From contig JAQFVV010000995.1 in assembly GCA_028023455.1 (NCBI GenBank), forward strand, positions 62,001-126,000: a stretch of DNA of 64,000 nt, written 5' to 3'. Shown one piece after another: positions 1 through 12,149 of this stretch. The DNA comes from Epiperipatus broadwayi. Its lineage: Eukaryota > Onychophora > Udeonychophora > Euonychophora > Peripatidae. A program made the translations under genes and the position numbers. Under the pieces are notes generated by a model. The model made no database searches and was not told the DNA's origin. It saw only the letters and a program-made list of their open reading frames with translations. Position 1 is the first letter of the stretch, and every line of letters starts with the position of its first letter.

Positions 1-349
1 ATTTTACTGGCATCTTCTTTACAGTAATAAACCTAAATCTTAAAAGTATAATTTGTTGATGGCTTGTGCTGTTGCAGTAATGAAGAGATCTAGGAAGAAC
101 CAAATTTAGCCTGAGCGACGACCATCCATCCGATTGAGAATGTTGGTAATTTTTTTAAAATTCTTAAAATATTGGTAAAAAATTACTTAAATAAATGCTA
201 ACTGTCTATTATTCAGATTTGTGATTCATTATTATAACTCTTAGTTAGAGGGATAATCCCAAAGCCAAATGTAAAATATTATATTTTTAAAAATAAGTTA
301 ATTAGGTTTTTTATTTGTTGATAGTGTTGAAAGTGATGGGTGTTCCCGC

Positions 350-1700
350 CATTTCACATTTACCAATTTAATTTTTTAAAATTATAATACTGATTTTTGA
401 GATTTAGTATATACTGTTGAAAGACCGGAGTAATCTTGATAGAAGCATTTATCATTTTTTTCTAATTATCACTATGTATATATATTTAGGTTTTACGACT
501 TTTTTAAAAAAATGCCTTAACACACGTTAATTTTTTGAGATTTACGATTGCAATATTTGATTTTCATCACTATATACATTAGCATTTTTGGTTTATCTTA
601 AAGTATTTTTTAATTTTCAATGTTCACTTCCTCTTCTTTTCCCGCACTTTTTTTCCATAGTATAACCTTTGGCTATTTAATGTGACATTCCAACCCAATG
701 TTTGATTTATAGCATTATAGTTTTTAAATATTGTTTTTTTTTTTAAATTATAATACTGATTTAGTATATAGCGTTGCTAGACCGGACTGAGCTTTTTAAA
801 ATAGCATTTATTATTTTTCTAGTGATCGCTATATTTTAAAGGGTTTTTGTAAATATCATTTACGATTTTTTTAAAAAAAATGCCTTAACATAAGTTAATT
901 TTTTTGAGATTTACAATTACAATGTTTGATTATCACTCTATAAATTACCGTTTTTGATTTATTTTAAAGGATTGTGTAATTTTTTTTTAATTTTCAATAT
1001 TAGCTTCTTTTGCTTTTTTTTCTTTTACCGCAGTTTTTTCCATTGTAGCATTTTAGGCTGTTTAATGTTACGTTACAATGTCTGATTTATAGCATTATAG
1101 TTCTTAAATATTGTTTTTTAAAATACTGATTTAGTATATACTGTTGAAGACAGGAATAAGCTTTCTTTTTGCAAATAGCATTTATGATTTATTTTTAAAT
1201 GCCGTAAGATACGTTAATTTTTTGAGATTTACTATTACAATGCTTGGATTTATAGTGTTTTTAATTTTTTGAGATTTACTATTACAATGCTTAGATTTAT
1301 AGCGTTTTTAATTTTTTGAGATTTGCTATCAATGCTTGGAATGCTTAGATTTATAGTGTTTTTGATTTTTTGAGATTTGCTATCAATGCTTGGAATGCTT
1401 AGATTTATAGCGTTTTTAATTTTTTGAGATTTGCTATTACAATGCTTGGATTTATAGTGTTTTTGATTTTTTAATTTTTTGAGATTTACTATTATAATGC
1501 TTGGATTTATAGCGTTATTTATTTTTTTTTTTTTGATTGTGTTTTTGGTTTATTTTAAAGTATTTTTTAATTTTCATCTCCCCCCCCCCCCCGCACTTTT
1601 TTTGCAATGTTTGATTATGACTATATAAATTAGTGTTTTTGGTTTATTTTAAAGTATTTTTTAATTTTCATTTCTTTTTCTTTTCCCGCCCTTTTTTTTT
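350..1700. repeat. ~366-bp tandem satellite, about three decayed units
   Basis: The phrase AATACTGAT followed by TTTAGTATATA-like sequence recurs near 385, 751 and 1122, giving periods of about 366 and 371 bp. Each unit then carries the same ordered landmarks: a GTTG-AGACCGGA-like box, a run of A/T ending in ATGCCTTAACA, GAGATTTAC, TTTATTTTAAAG, a CCCGC or ACCGC box, and TTTGATTTATAGCATTATAG. The third unit breaks down into shorter repeats. No coding potential. Boundaries are approximate. Confidence 0.75.
1205..1530. repeat. short tandem repeat of ~45-60 bp units
   Basis: At least five units built on GAGATTTACTATTACAATGC, then TTGGATTTATAGTGTTTTTAAT. Units differ in length and some contain a duplicated ATGCTTGGA block. 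The array appears to be a local expansion of one segment of the ~366-bp satellite, because GAGATTTAC and ATTTATAGC also occur in each larger unit. Confidence 0.75.
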
Positions 1701-1864
1701 TGATAGTAGCACCTTATGCTATTTAATGTGATGTTTTCCCGCCTTTTTTTAGGTGTAGTCCCTTCCCAACACCTTTTTTAATTATAGAGCCTCAGACGTT
1801 TTACTTTTTTATTTTTTATCAATTTTTCCTTCACTTTTTCTGTTTAAAAATTCATATGCTTTAG

Positions 1865-2068
1865 TTCATATATGTTTGATAAACTCACCAACTAAAATTC
1901 AAACTAGCAACCACCGATCTTTCTTACATCATTATTTTTTACCATTTTTAGCGTTCAGATTTTATAAGTTATATGTTTGATAAGCTCGCAAACTAAAATT
2001 GAAACTAGCAACCACTGATCTTTCTTACATCATTATTTTTTAACATTTTTAGCATTCAGATTTTGATT
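1865..2068. repeat. ~102-bp direct duplication
   Basis: TATATGTTTGATAA followed by ACTAAAATT, AAACTAGCAACCAC and GATCTTTCTTACATCATTA occurs near 1869 and again near 1970. The two units are nearly identical apart from scattered substitutions. No open frame. Nothing identifies a transposon. Confidence 0.8.
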
Positions 2069-2224
2069 AGAAGTAAATGGTTTAACAAACTGAAATATGA
2101 TTTTTTTAAAATGATTGTTGTAGTTAACGTGTATTCAAGATCTTTACCGCCTTTTTGGTCTCGTGATTCCATTTCTATAAGTGAATGAAAATATAATTAT
2201 TGCTTATAATCTTTTGGCATATAT

Positions 2225-2445
2225 GATTTTGTGTTTTAATATTTTAATCACGTGATTTTATTTTTTATTAAAATTGCTATTTTTGTGTTTTAATATTTTA
2301 ATCACGTGATTTTTTTTATGAAAATTGTGATTTTTGTGTTTTAATATTTTAATCACGTGATTTTTTTATATGAAAATTAAGATTTTTATGTTTTACCATT
2401 TTAGTCACGTGATTGACTAATATGAAAATTCCGATTTTTGTTTTT
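2225..2445. repeat. four ~52-bp tandem units, each with TCACGTGA
   Basis: The palindromic octamer TCACGTGA is at 2248-2255, 2302-2309, 2353-2360 and 2405-2412, spaced 54, 51 and 52 bp. It sits in a repeated context of TTTTGTGTTTTAATATTTTAA before and a T-run with ATGAAAATT after. The octamer contains a CACGTG E-box, the known site of bHLH-ZIP factors of the USF, MITF/TFEB and Myc/Max types. The array is seen directly. Any regulatory role is inference, and the units could be neutral satellite sequence. Confidence 0.8.
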
Positions 2446-2459
2446 TTTTTCCTATGAAA

Positions 2460-4235
2460 ATGGCCATTTTGAGCGATGTCATTTATCGGTTGGATGTTTC
2501 AGCATGGTTTGGGTGGTTCTTGTAATTCAAAATGGTGGCCATGAGCGCATACTAAATATTATATATGATTTTAGGTGCATAGTCTTAAGGTTATAGCCTT
2601 AATATATATTACTTACGAAATTATTTTTAAAAACTGATTTCTACAACATAGTATCCAGGTTAGCAAGCATTAAATAGAAACTCAAAATAGTTAAGATAAA
2701 GTTGAATCAGTCTTTTAAATATAAACTTACAAAACAAAATATCTGTAATTTATTTATTTCTACTGGCAAATATTAAATAGTTCATTTATGGCCATAATAT
2801 GCTCTTACAATTTCCAGCTCTGTCATTTAAAAAAAGCATTGTTTTTTTCATTTTTCACAGGAGTTAAGTATCATATCAAGTGTTCCAGATTAGATTAGCA
2901 GCTGATAGTGTTCGTTTTTTTCTTCTATTCACTAAATGTAGTGAAGGTTTAGTAGGTCTGAATGAAGAAAAAATTCAATCTAATTGATTAAGAAAAGAAA
3001 AGGTTGATTTAGATAAAAAAAAAGTTTAGGTTCTTTTTACACAATTCATTTCATTCAAATATCAGCCTTTCAAGCTAATTGTGCATGCGTCTTTTGAGAG
3101 TGTTAAATAATAAATGAATACTTTCCTCTACAACACAAGATATAGTATTTATGCAGGAATAATAGGAACCCCCTATTCCTATGACTCAAATTCTTTTATA
3201 TGAGCAAATCTGAAGTACTGTTGAGGAAAGCGTGAGAGTAGAATTCTCACTTTAAATTACTATTTATGATGTTTGAATGAATTACGTCGTCGGTGAAATT
3301 GTCTAGAATTTACTAAACGTCACTCTAACTGAAACTTAATTATAAGTAAATAAGCATTTATTTTTATATGACGCTAAAAACATTAAAAAGGTTAAAGTTT
3401 TTCTCTTTCTAATAATAATATTAGTAAATTAGAACAGGATCTTTTAGATCACTTAACAATTCATATCTCTATAGAGATTTAATATATATATATTTCTTTA
3501 ATTCTGCAATTTTTGTAAGCACATTATTGCTCACACACATTATTTTGAAATAGTAAAATTAGATTTTTAACTGGAACTTTTTTTTACTAACTTTCAGAAC
3601 ATCAGAACTGATCACTGAACAAAAGTTAAAGTCAGCACTTAGTACACCATTTTTTCACTGTTTATTTATTCCTTCTTTCAATTCGTTTTCTGCAGACTTT
3701 TTTAATCGGCTTTCTAATTTGCATAAACTAAGATTTTCTTTTAATATACAAATTTGCCTGTTGCTTCTTGCAGTTACTAATTTATTTTTCTTCTGCATAT
3801 TTATTTCTTTTCTGGAGTATTCTAGAAACATCAATTTCTATATCTGTACAACCCCATTTATTACGCCTTAATAGAATGTACATGTACAGACATAGCAAAT
3901 CCCATAATACATACAATTATCAATGTTGTTGGCTCAATGTTTCTTAGTCTTTACTAATAAAATAATGTGTTGAAAAAATTCAACAATATATGATTTGCAA
4001 TATACGAGAATACCATCAAATTCCTTCCAAACAATTTAGTAAACAAAATATGGTCATCTGTGATCTTTACCAGTTTGTAAATTACAATCTAAAATGTAAA
4101 TAGCTCTGTGAATAATATTGAAAAAAAAAAAAAATAGAAAAGAGAATGATAAAAAAGATCAAAGTAATAAGACATTGAAGAAAAAAAAATCACTGTAAAT
4201 AATTCGTTATCACTTTATATATAAATAAATTTTTC
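2460..4235. other. non-coding AT-rich sequence, nothing identified
   Basis: Both strands lack long open frames. I see scattered poly-A/poly-T runs and no recognised repeat, RNA gene or exon. Most likely intron sequence upstream of the SNAP25 coding exon. Confidence 0.5.
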
Positions 4236-4243
4236 CATAAAAA

Positions 4244-4600
4244 GAAAACTGATGAGTGCCGGTAATGCATTTTGGGGGTCATTTGTCTTTTATTGTATCT
4301 TTATTTATATGAATTTAAAAAGAATGGGGAAGCTATGGAGGTTGTTTAATGTATCTATAAAGATATTACACATGGGAAAGAGAAAGGTGAATAACTCGAT
4401 GTGTATGTTTAAAATTAAAAAATCAGATATATTAATCCTTAACTGAGGTTTAAAGTTTATATCTGTGCTAGAGATAATCTCTAATTTAGAAAATGATTAG
4501 TAATAATCGTAATCATTATTGTATTTATCTGAGGTGGATGGTATCAAAATTGTGAATGGAGTGAGTTTGACAATGATAAATAAAAATATAACAATTTACT
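4244..4600 (+). repeat. retrozyme-like repeat, copy 1 (hammerhead broken)
   Basis: This unit and the next one (from about 4653) are direct copies: CTGATGAGTGC, a CATTTGTCTTTTATTGTATC block, GAATTTAAAAAG, CATGGGAAAGAGAAAGGTGA and ATATATTAATC recur in the same order with a start-to-start distance of 409 bp. In this copy CTGATGA (4249-4255) is followed by GTGCCGGTAATGCAT: about 12 nt that would hold the rest of stem II and the GAAA box are missing, so the ribozyme is predicted dead. The 3' half (AACTGAGGTTTAAA to AATAAAAATATAACAAT) also matches the copy at 9.7 kb. Confidence 0.75.
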
Positions 4601-4634
4601 ATAAATAAATACTCTTCATATAATAGATATATAT

Positions 4635-4860
4635 GGGAGATATATGATCTGGGCTAACTGATGAGTGCTGGTTCAGCATGAAATGCATCTTGGGAATCAT
4701 TTGTCTTTTATTGTATCTTTATTTATATGAATTTAAAAAGCATGGAAAAGTATGGAGGTTATTTAATATATCTACAAAGATATTAGACATGGGAAAGAGA
4801 AAGGTGAATAATTCCATATGTGTATACGTTTAGAATTAAAAAATCAAATATATTAATCTT
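4635..4860 (+). repeat. retrozyme-like repeat, copy 2, truncated by a SINE
   Basis: Second unit of the tandem pair. Homology to copy 1 runs from the hammerhead to ATATATTAATCTT near 4858 and stops where a tRNA-derived SINE begins, so the rest of the unit is displaced or lost. Animal retrozymes are known as short (a few hundred bp) tandem repeats carrying type I hammerheads. The unit spacing and the ribozyme here fit that description. The assignment is by structure only. Confidence 0.65.
4644..4700 (+). ncRNA. type I hammerhead ribozyme motif
   Basis: All core parts are present in order. CTGATGA is at 4658-4664. Stem II is GTGCTG pairing with CAGCAT (six pairs, the first a G-T wobble) around a GTT loop. 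GAAA is at 4680-4683. A two-pair stem III (AT/AT around GC) ends in U at 4688 and the cleavage nucleotide C at 4689. Stem I pairs CTAA (4654-4657) with TTGG (4690-4693), then after an internal loop ATGAT (4644-4648) with ATCAT (4696-4700). An internal loop in stem I is usual for active type I hammerheads. Cleavage is predicted after 4689. Confidence 0.75.
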
Positions 4861-4865
4861 TTGTC

Positions 4866-5060
4866 TTGCATTGGTGGTCGAGAGGTCAGTGCGACTGCCT
4901 TGCACTAGCAGGCATTTGCCCATCCCGGCCGATGCTATGACACTTAATATATATATTGTCACCTCAACTTTCTCAGCGCAATCTTTCACTTATTTAATCT
5001 TGATAAACTCTCATTTATTTCAAGTAGCTAGTCAATTGAATTTTATACTTTAGGATCAAA
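4866..5060 (+). mobile_element. tRNA-derived SINE, copy A
   Basis: GGTGGTCGAGAGGTCAGTGC resembles a tRNA A box, and the stretch ending CCCATCCCGGCCGATGCTATGACAC aligns with the B-box part of the copy at 50.56 kb (GCCGATGCTATGATACATGA). The B box itself is degraded here. Shared landmarks with copies at 12.59 and 50.56 kb define a family. The 3' limit is uncertain. Confidence 0.65.
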
Positions 5061-6000
5061 TATACCGGGGCGCCAAATTGCATCATCATTAGTCAATTTA
5101 GGACTATAGAAGATACTGGAGAAAGTAATTAAATTGTCTCTCAAAAAATAATAATAACAATAACATTGATAAAACCATTCAATCTATGTGGTCTTAATTT
5201 CAAACCTAGCAGTAGTCATGCAAATATTTCATGATAAATTTATTATAAAATTCATAATAATGAGACAACTTTCTTCCACAACTTCATTATAATTATCTGA
5301 TCTGAGTGGTAACTACAGAAAATACTGTATACAGTTCTCATTTATATCTGACTGGAAATAAGTCAGTGATCAATGCAGAGAACTCATAATCTATGTTCAT
5401 AATATAAAATTATCATTAAATTTAACATTAGATAAAATTATCACAAATAAATCCTTCCCATTTAATTCCTTTACTTTATTTTTCGTTCTCAGCATCCATC
5501 ACTTTTAATAGCTACAATTATATAACACGAAATGTCTGTGTTATGTTCTCTAATCTGAGAATCACTAATCTTATTTCTTTAACACACATATATCTTTCGA
5601 TCAACTATCAATTCATGATCCCTATTTTATAATCCCTATTTTCATAATAGTATAATAATGCTGTTATAATATGCTACTTGACTTCCAAACTAGCTCTTAG
5701 ACTAATAATTGAACTGCTCTTTCTCAAGGTCTAGATCTGCCAAGAGGTGCCCATATGAGTGATTATACTGTAATGGATATTATCCCATGTATGCTAAAAT
5801 AAATTTTAATACAAGTTCAATAGTGGGAGTCACTCTAAACACCGAGAGCAGAAAAGGGATTTTATGTCTGCTCCCAATATTCACAATATTACAATAAATC
5901 AAAAGATTAAAATTGTTAAACTTAACTCAACTATTCCCTGTCATTTTATTCTATTATTTCTAATCTATTGACCAAATTTTAATTAATAACGGTAATAATT
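5061..6000. other. non-coding AT-rich sequence, nothing identified
   Basis: No recognisable exon, RNA gene or transposon domain on either strand. Short frames here contain no family motif. Confidence 0.45.
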
Positions 6001-6365
6001 TTATTTTGCTAAAGTAAACTATGGAAGTAAACCACGGATATCAATCAGATAAATCAATCAAAAATTTACTTATGAAAGTAAAGTACGGAAATGAATCATA
6101 AAATTAGATTATGCAAATTAATTATGAAAGTAAATTATGTTAAAATGAATTATATAAAAGTGACTTCTACAAAATGGATTATATTAATCGAATATAGGAG
6201 TATTCAAGATAAAATTAATACTGTAAATCAATGATGGAAATAAATTATCAATACAAAATTAACTATGTGAATCGAATATGGAAACAATATAATAATGACT
6301 ACTGCAAATCGATCTTGGAAATAAAGTATCATTATAAAATAAATAATTAAATTTAGATATGAAGT
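6000..6365. repeat. degenerate short tandem repeats
   Basis: Phrases such as GGAAATAAATTAT, AAAGTAAACTATGGAAGTAA, AATCGAATATGGAAA and AATCGATCTTGGAAATAAAG recur loosely every few tens of bases, giving the stretch a decayed-satellite look. The period is not constant enough to state a unit length. Confidence 0.45.
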
Positions 6366-9300
6366 AATATTACTTTAAATATAGGTGCTGGATATATAGA
6401 TTCTGAAGATATTTGAAACATCAAAACACAAAACACAATGTAATCTTATAACAATAATAAACTTTATTACATTAACAAATATGATAAAAACTAAAATAAA
6501 ATCAAAACACACTCAAATCTAATATTGTTGCACTCAAATACATGATTCAGATTTACTAAAGAGTATGGTTCGAATACCTACTCAATTAACTCATTTTCTG
6601 GATGACTGATTTATTGTTTGACCCATTCATTTATTAAATAAATAATTGACAATAATAATGAATACAAACGCTCACACACAGAATCAGAATTTCGTATATT
6701 TTAGCTTTAAGAAAACTTATCTTGAAAGAGAAGAAAACCCATAAATTTCTACTTCCCCCCTTTTTATTGTAAACATTGTCCATTGGACTATTCCAAAATA
6801 GTATATTCGTTTCAATTATTCTAACTAGCAATGTGAAATAATCTTAAATTTCTAAATCATTTTATCAAGCAATAATTTTCACATTTCCAATGAAGAAGGA
6901 TGATATGTCACAAAAATCCCCTACTGATTTTGCAAACGGGTTTAAATTCAAAACCCACACTTTTACATTCATGCTTGTCAGATCTTTACGTTTTTGACTG
7001 TATATATCTTAATAGGTCAGTATGTCCACTCAGCTTGATGACCTCAATTTACCATCATTCAAAAAAAAATCAACACAGATTGGTTAGTTTATTAATTAAA
7101 ATCTTTGTCATTCTTCATCATACATATACATCTGACTGAATTCTTATCCTTTCCAGGCACCTTTATTCTGTCCCACGTAAGAAAACTCTCTTCATATTAC
7201 ACATCACCTTGCAGTATCTATAACGCGCACACAGCTACGTCTTGGTAAGGGAAGTTAAAAACAACAACATCAACTTCAAACTTAAATTATTTGCTTGAGC
7301 CAGACAGAGAAATCATTTCTTAAGATCCAGAATCGTGTAAAGAGCTTCTCTTAGACACCTATTCTCTATATTGGCATGCAAAACATTTCTACACTTAAAC
7401 AGTAACTTTATCAATAATTCCATATCTTAACAAATAAATGGAGTGAAACTCAGTCATCTCCGACTGCCATGGTAATTAAATTATGAGACAGCTATTTCCC
7501 ATCTGTAGGGTGGTAGGATTACTTTACATTAGTAATGACAAGCATTTATAGCTTTAAATATGCCCACACATACATCGATTCCAGCCTAGATAAATGACAA
7601 AGACTAACCAGATCCCAAATCAATACATATATGAATTATTTCAATTTTAACCAGTCAAGCCAACAACATACCTAATATTTATATTAATAACAGATCAACA
7701 CTCACAGCATAATAATGGGTTTTATACGACCATCCCCTCCCTCTTCACATTTAATATTAAGCACAAATTAAAATTTTGTTAAGAATAATAAAATATTTAT
7801 ATCATTTCTCTCTTTACTTTTAAGTTTAAATTTACGTGAGCATCTATACTTAAATGGTATCAAAATCATTTTCCCTTCTTTCCTTCAAACATTTTAAACA
7901 TAAACAAAATATTAAATTAAATAATCTAGTGATTAGAGTGTGACATAGCATATAAACAAAATGAAATATAATAAAAAAAAACAAATGACATATTATATAA
8001 ACGAAATAAAATAAAGAATAAATATCAACATTACAGATAGTCTCTTTAAATGTCTTTTCCTTCCACTGTCCATCAATCAATTAATATATTCAGTTCATTT
8101 TACTTGAGATAGCTATATAATTGCACATCAGACAGTTATTTTAATTAAATGTGTATAGAATGCACAGACAGTCATTTGAATCAAGATAGATAAAAAATGT
8201 AGATAGTTATTTTAAATCAAAAGTGTAGCTACAGGAGAATTAATAAATTTTTAAAAGAGTTCTATTGGTTACCTTCCATTTGATGAGTTCTTCCTGGATT
8301 TGAATTCACTTTGTTTTCCTTTCTTCTTCTTTTCCATTTAAAGGTTCAACTTATAGGCAACAAGCAGTTTCTGATTACTAACATGAATTAACTTTTTAAA
8401 ACATTATACAGAAGATTGCTGCAGTTCTTTAAACGAATTTTAAACAGCCAAATAATTATTATAATCTGAATTGGTCTTTTAATTTGATAAAAAAAATTTG
8501 ACAATTCTCTCCTTGCAGGAAATTTTATAAGCAGACTGGATAAATTGTGATATTCAGCAGAAAATATCTTATCAAAAGTTGACTTCTTCATAATTAATTT
8601 GAGAAAAAGAGATATGCACCATTTATGGATGAATTAGAAATTCATATTTTGGTCTACTATAAAACTTAAATGCATTATTAAATTCTGAGAAAGAAAATTT
8701 AAAAAAACAAACAAACTTGGAGATTAATTCTTAGTTAGCCCATTGTTCTCAATTAGCAAAAAAGTTTTTCTTTCACTTTCCCCAGTCACTTTTTATAGAG
8801 TGAAGGAAAAAAAAGAAAACACATGTTAAACCTCCCCCCCCCCCAGTGGTTCCTCTTCAAGTCTAATTAAAAAAAAATCCCCACTCAGAATGAACAATAA
8901 CTCTTTCTAAAGTGTTACTTTTTTAACAACTTTGTCTGATCTGCAACCAGATCTCTTTAATTAACACATTGTCGATTAATTTATGGAAAATTAGTTAAAG
9001 AAGATATAATTGAAAACATAAGCTTGCTAACACTTTTTTGGTCAAACAAAGGCTACATTCATTTAATCTAAATAATTTCTTATTTAGATTTATATTTTTA
9101 ATAATTTTAAAAAAATTATGTCAGTTTCTATAAAGGAAAGAAAAATAATCAAACCCATATATCTGTATCACACATACATACCTGTGCAGAACATGTTATA
9201 GAAAACTGATTATTCAGACCATAGGAACACAAATATCCACCATAATTTCTTATAATTACAAGCATAAAATCAATCATAATTTCTGATAATCATAAACATA

Positions 9301-9700
9301 AATATTCACTATAATCTCCCATAACTTTAAACTTATTCTCCAGAAAGAAACTGTTAACCAAAGCTACTGACAATCAGTTCAATTTTAATTCTCATCAACT
9401 CTTTAGTAATAGAGATCAAATTCACAAGACTTCATCCTAGTCATATAAATATTTATTCCCGAATTATTATATTGGTAAATTATTATAAAAAAAAAAAAAT
9501 CAATCATCCCCCCTGTTTTAAATAATGCTAACTACATTTTATACAAACACCAAACTGTCTCTATAGACATTACTTTTGAAGTATATAGCCATTACTTTCT
9601 CAAATAAAACCTTTAACTTTTCTTTATATCAAAAAAAAATTTTTTACACAATTACTTCATTTTATTATATTTGGTTTATAGATGGTAATAAACCAAAGGG
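6366..9700. other. non-coding AT-rich sequence with homopolymer runs
   Basis: No gene or transposon domain recognised. A run of C at about 8834-8844 and several poly-A runs are the only notable features. Frames up to about 80 codons exist on both strands but are of low complexity and carry no motif. Confidence 0.45.
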
Positions 9701-9705
9701 CTACA

Positions 9706-9872
9706 ATATATATTAATCTTTAACTGAGGTTTAAAATTTATATCAGTGCTAGAGATAATCTCTAGTTTAGAAAATGATTACTAATAATCATTATTGTATT
9801 TATCTGAGGTGGATGGTGTCAAAGTTGTGAGTGGAGTGAGTTTGACAATGGTAAATAAAAATGTAACAATAA
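9706..9872 (+). repeat. retrozyme-like repeat, copy 3 (3' half only)
   Basis: ATATATTAATCTTTAACTGAGG, GAGATAATCTCTAGTTTAGAAAATGATTA, GTATTTATCTGAGGTGGATGG and GAGTGGAGTGAGTTTGACAATGG match the 3' half of copy 1 (4425-4595) almost base for base. The hammerhead half is absent. Confidence 0.8.
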
Positions 9873-10860
9873 AAGTCAAATATGTTTTATGATCTTCATA
9901 ATTCTAATATTTTTAAGACAAAAAAAAAAGATTGTGAAAAAATATAAATGTAATTAATTCTGCCATTTGCTATTTAATATTTTAGATGTTAAATTTATTT
10001 TTATTCTGATTTTTAATAATAAACAAAATATTTTGTTTTATTATTTAATCAACATAAATTCTGCCTAGATGGCAGCATTGTTGAAGAATTTTTTTTTTTT
10101 AATTTAAAATTTGACTGCATTGCATCATAATTTTGTATCTTTTTTAAAAAAAAAATTGTATTTGATTCATCAATCACCAGTACTTTAATTTGTTTTTTAG
10201 TTTTCTTTTTTAAATAATAAGTAAATAATTAAAAGGTTTACTGTTCGTGAATTCATAACAAATTCGTGTGTCTGAAATCATAGAACTGGGCTAGCTGTAG
10301 AGTCCGCCTCGTCACCAAATCATGTGGGGCATTTTTAATAATGATTATTCATTTTAAGAATGAATCGAGTTTTAAAAAAAAAACGCAACTAGATTTATAC
10401 TTTCTTTCATATCATATTTTCTCATGCAATTTATAACAGGAATGGTTTTATTATTGAAGATCTTTATTTTCAATGTTCATTTAATCTGACTAAATAAAAT
10501 ATACAGAGATTAGACAAAATAATAGAAACTCTTGTTGTGTTTGTTCTATATTTTTAATATCGAATAGCACAGCAATGGAAATTCATACTTACGTTTTTTT
10601 AAATCTTTTACAGATAGATTTCTAATAGTATTTGATAGAAGACTGATGGTACTTTTTGTCGTGTTTGCTTCAAAAAAAAAAAAAAAAGCGAATTGTTTAA
10701 CTCAGCAACATTTATTATCTTTTTTTTTTTTTTAAAAAAAAATAAATACTATCTGCAACTTCATATAAATTTTGCTTTTATGATTTATTCACGCAAATGT
10801 AAATAATAACTTGTTAATCCAGAACTTTAAATTGTGCAGCTATAACAAATTGGGTGGGAG
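9873..10860. other. non-coding AT-rich sequence
   Basis: Only poly-A/poly-T runs and a short GC-richer patch near 10290-10330. Nothing recognised. Confidence 0.4.
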
Positions 10861-10867
10861 AAAAAAT

Positions 10868-11335
10868 CTAGGATTCCTCGGATTTAATTAACAAAGTAAT
10901 ACCACCTATTGATAAAAATGGTAAAATTTTAAATTGGGACAAGTTCCTTGTAGGTGCAAAAACATGGACACTCAACTTACTTAATTGTAAATGGACACCT
11001 AGTGAAATAGTGAAAATAACATTGAAGGATATAAGAATAGTAAAATTATAGAATGGGTGGGAATTGAAAAGCATGTTAAACATCTTTGCCGTCATTATGG
11101 AGAAACTTTGCCAGATATTCATTTAAATAAATCATTAGAGAAAGAATTAGAGAAAAAACTTTTATCGGAGGATTTAATTACTAATTTAGACCAAGTTAAT
11201 GTAAATGATGATAAATAGGTGTTTGTACGAGAAGGGAAAAAGAAAAGAAAGTTATCAAAACTCCACATAAATCATAAAAATAAACCACCTGACAAGTTTA
11301 AAAATATAGTAATAAATTAAGTCTATATTTCTAGA
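10868..11335 (+). pseudogene. possible decayed coding fragment, unrecognised
   Basis: The plus strand reads as charged, protein-like sequence in shifting frames, for example GKILNWDKFLVGAKTW near 10919 and, in another frame, EWVGIEKHVKHLCRHYGETL from about 11050, continuing with lysine- and glutamate-rich sequence to a stop near 11218. Several frame changes would be needed to join these. I do not recognise the family. It could be the 5' part of the hAT remnant at 12.8-13.8 kb or an unrelated retroelement. Confidence 0.25.
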
Positions 11336-12013
11336 GTAGGGCGAGGGGTAAATTACCGCACATATAAAATCATATATGTAAATAAAGATTATTTATTTTT
11401 GTAAATACGCATGGATTTCTTCACTTTAATAATACTTCACTTTAATAATATTCCCTTTATTAGAGAAATTTACAGTAGAAATTTGCTTGAGAGATCTTTC
11501 CAAATTATAGATTAAATTAGAATAGAATTGATATGCAAGTAAAGCTAGTTGCATACAAATTAGATCATATATAAGATATCTCTGTTGTAAATAAGGAAGG
11601 GAGGAAGCTGCTAAAATGATTAAACTGAATTAAAGTTAGTATGAATTTGAAGTGATAATAAATCAGCAGTAAAAAATGGTCAATGATTGACAGTAGATCG
11701 ACTTGCAGTGATTAATTCTAAAATGGAATAGTGGCAAGTGAGTAGCAATATATGTTTGTGAATAAAAAAAGTTATTATTACCGAAGGATACTTAATTAAA
11801 GCGTAACTAAACCGCAAGAAACAAGTTGGAAACGAAGATGGTTAATACAAACTTATAAATTGTATGTGCTGATGTAAGCTTTGAGATTGTGAACTTTAAT
11901 AGTCTATTCTATGTGGAAATTATATATGCTTATTTGTGTTTCAAGAGACTTTTGATCTAAAAGTGCAAATATAATAACCGGATTACTCTTAGTGTGAATG
12001 AGACTATTTTCAT

Positions 12014-12149
12014 AAGATGTGATATGTTGGACTATTTCCATCATTTATGAGTGAATGTTGTATTTGAGAAGTTTAAATAAAGTTTAAAATTTTCTATACA
12101 TTCAACATTCACTCATAAATGATGGAAATAGTCCAACATATCACATCTT
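12014..12149. mobile_element. foldback (MITE-like) element with 47-bp perfect arms
   Basis: The 47 bases at 12014-12060 are exactly the reverse complement of 12103-12149, separated by a 42-base AT-rich spacer. The arms begin AAGATGTGATATGTTGGAC. No coding content. Perfect arms in an otherwise decayed region suggest either a young element or recent gene conversion between the arms. Confidence 0.8.
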
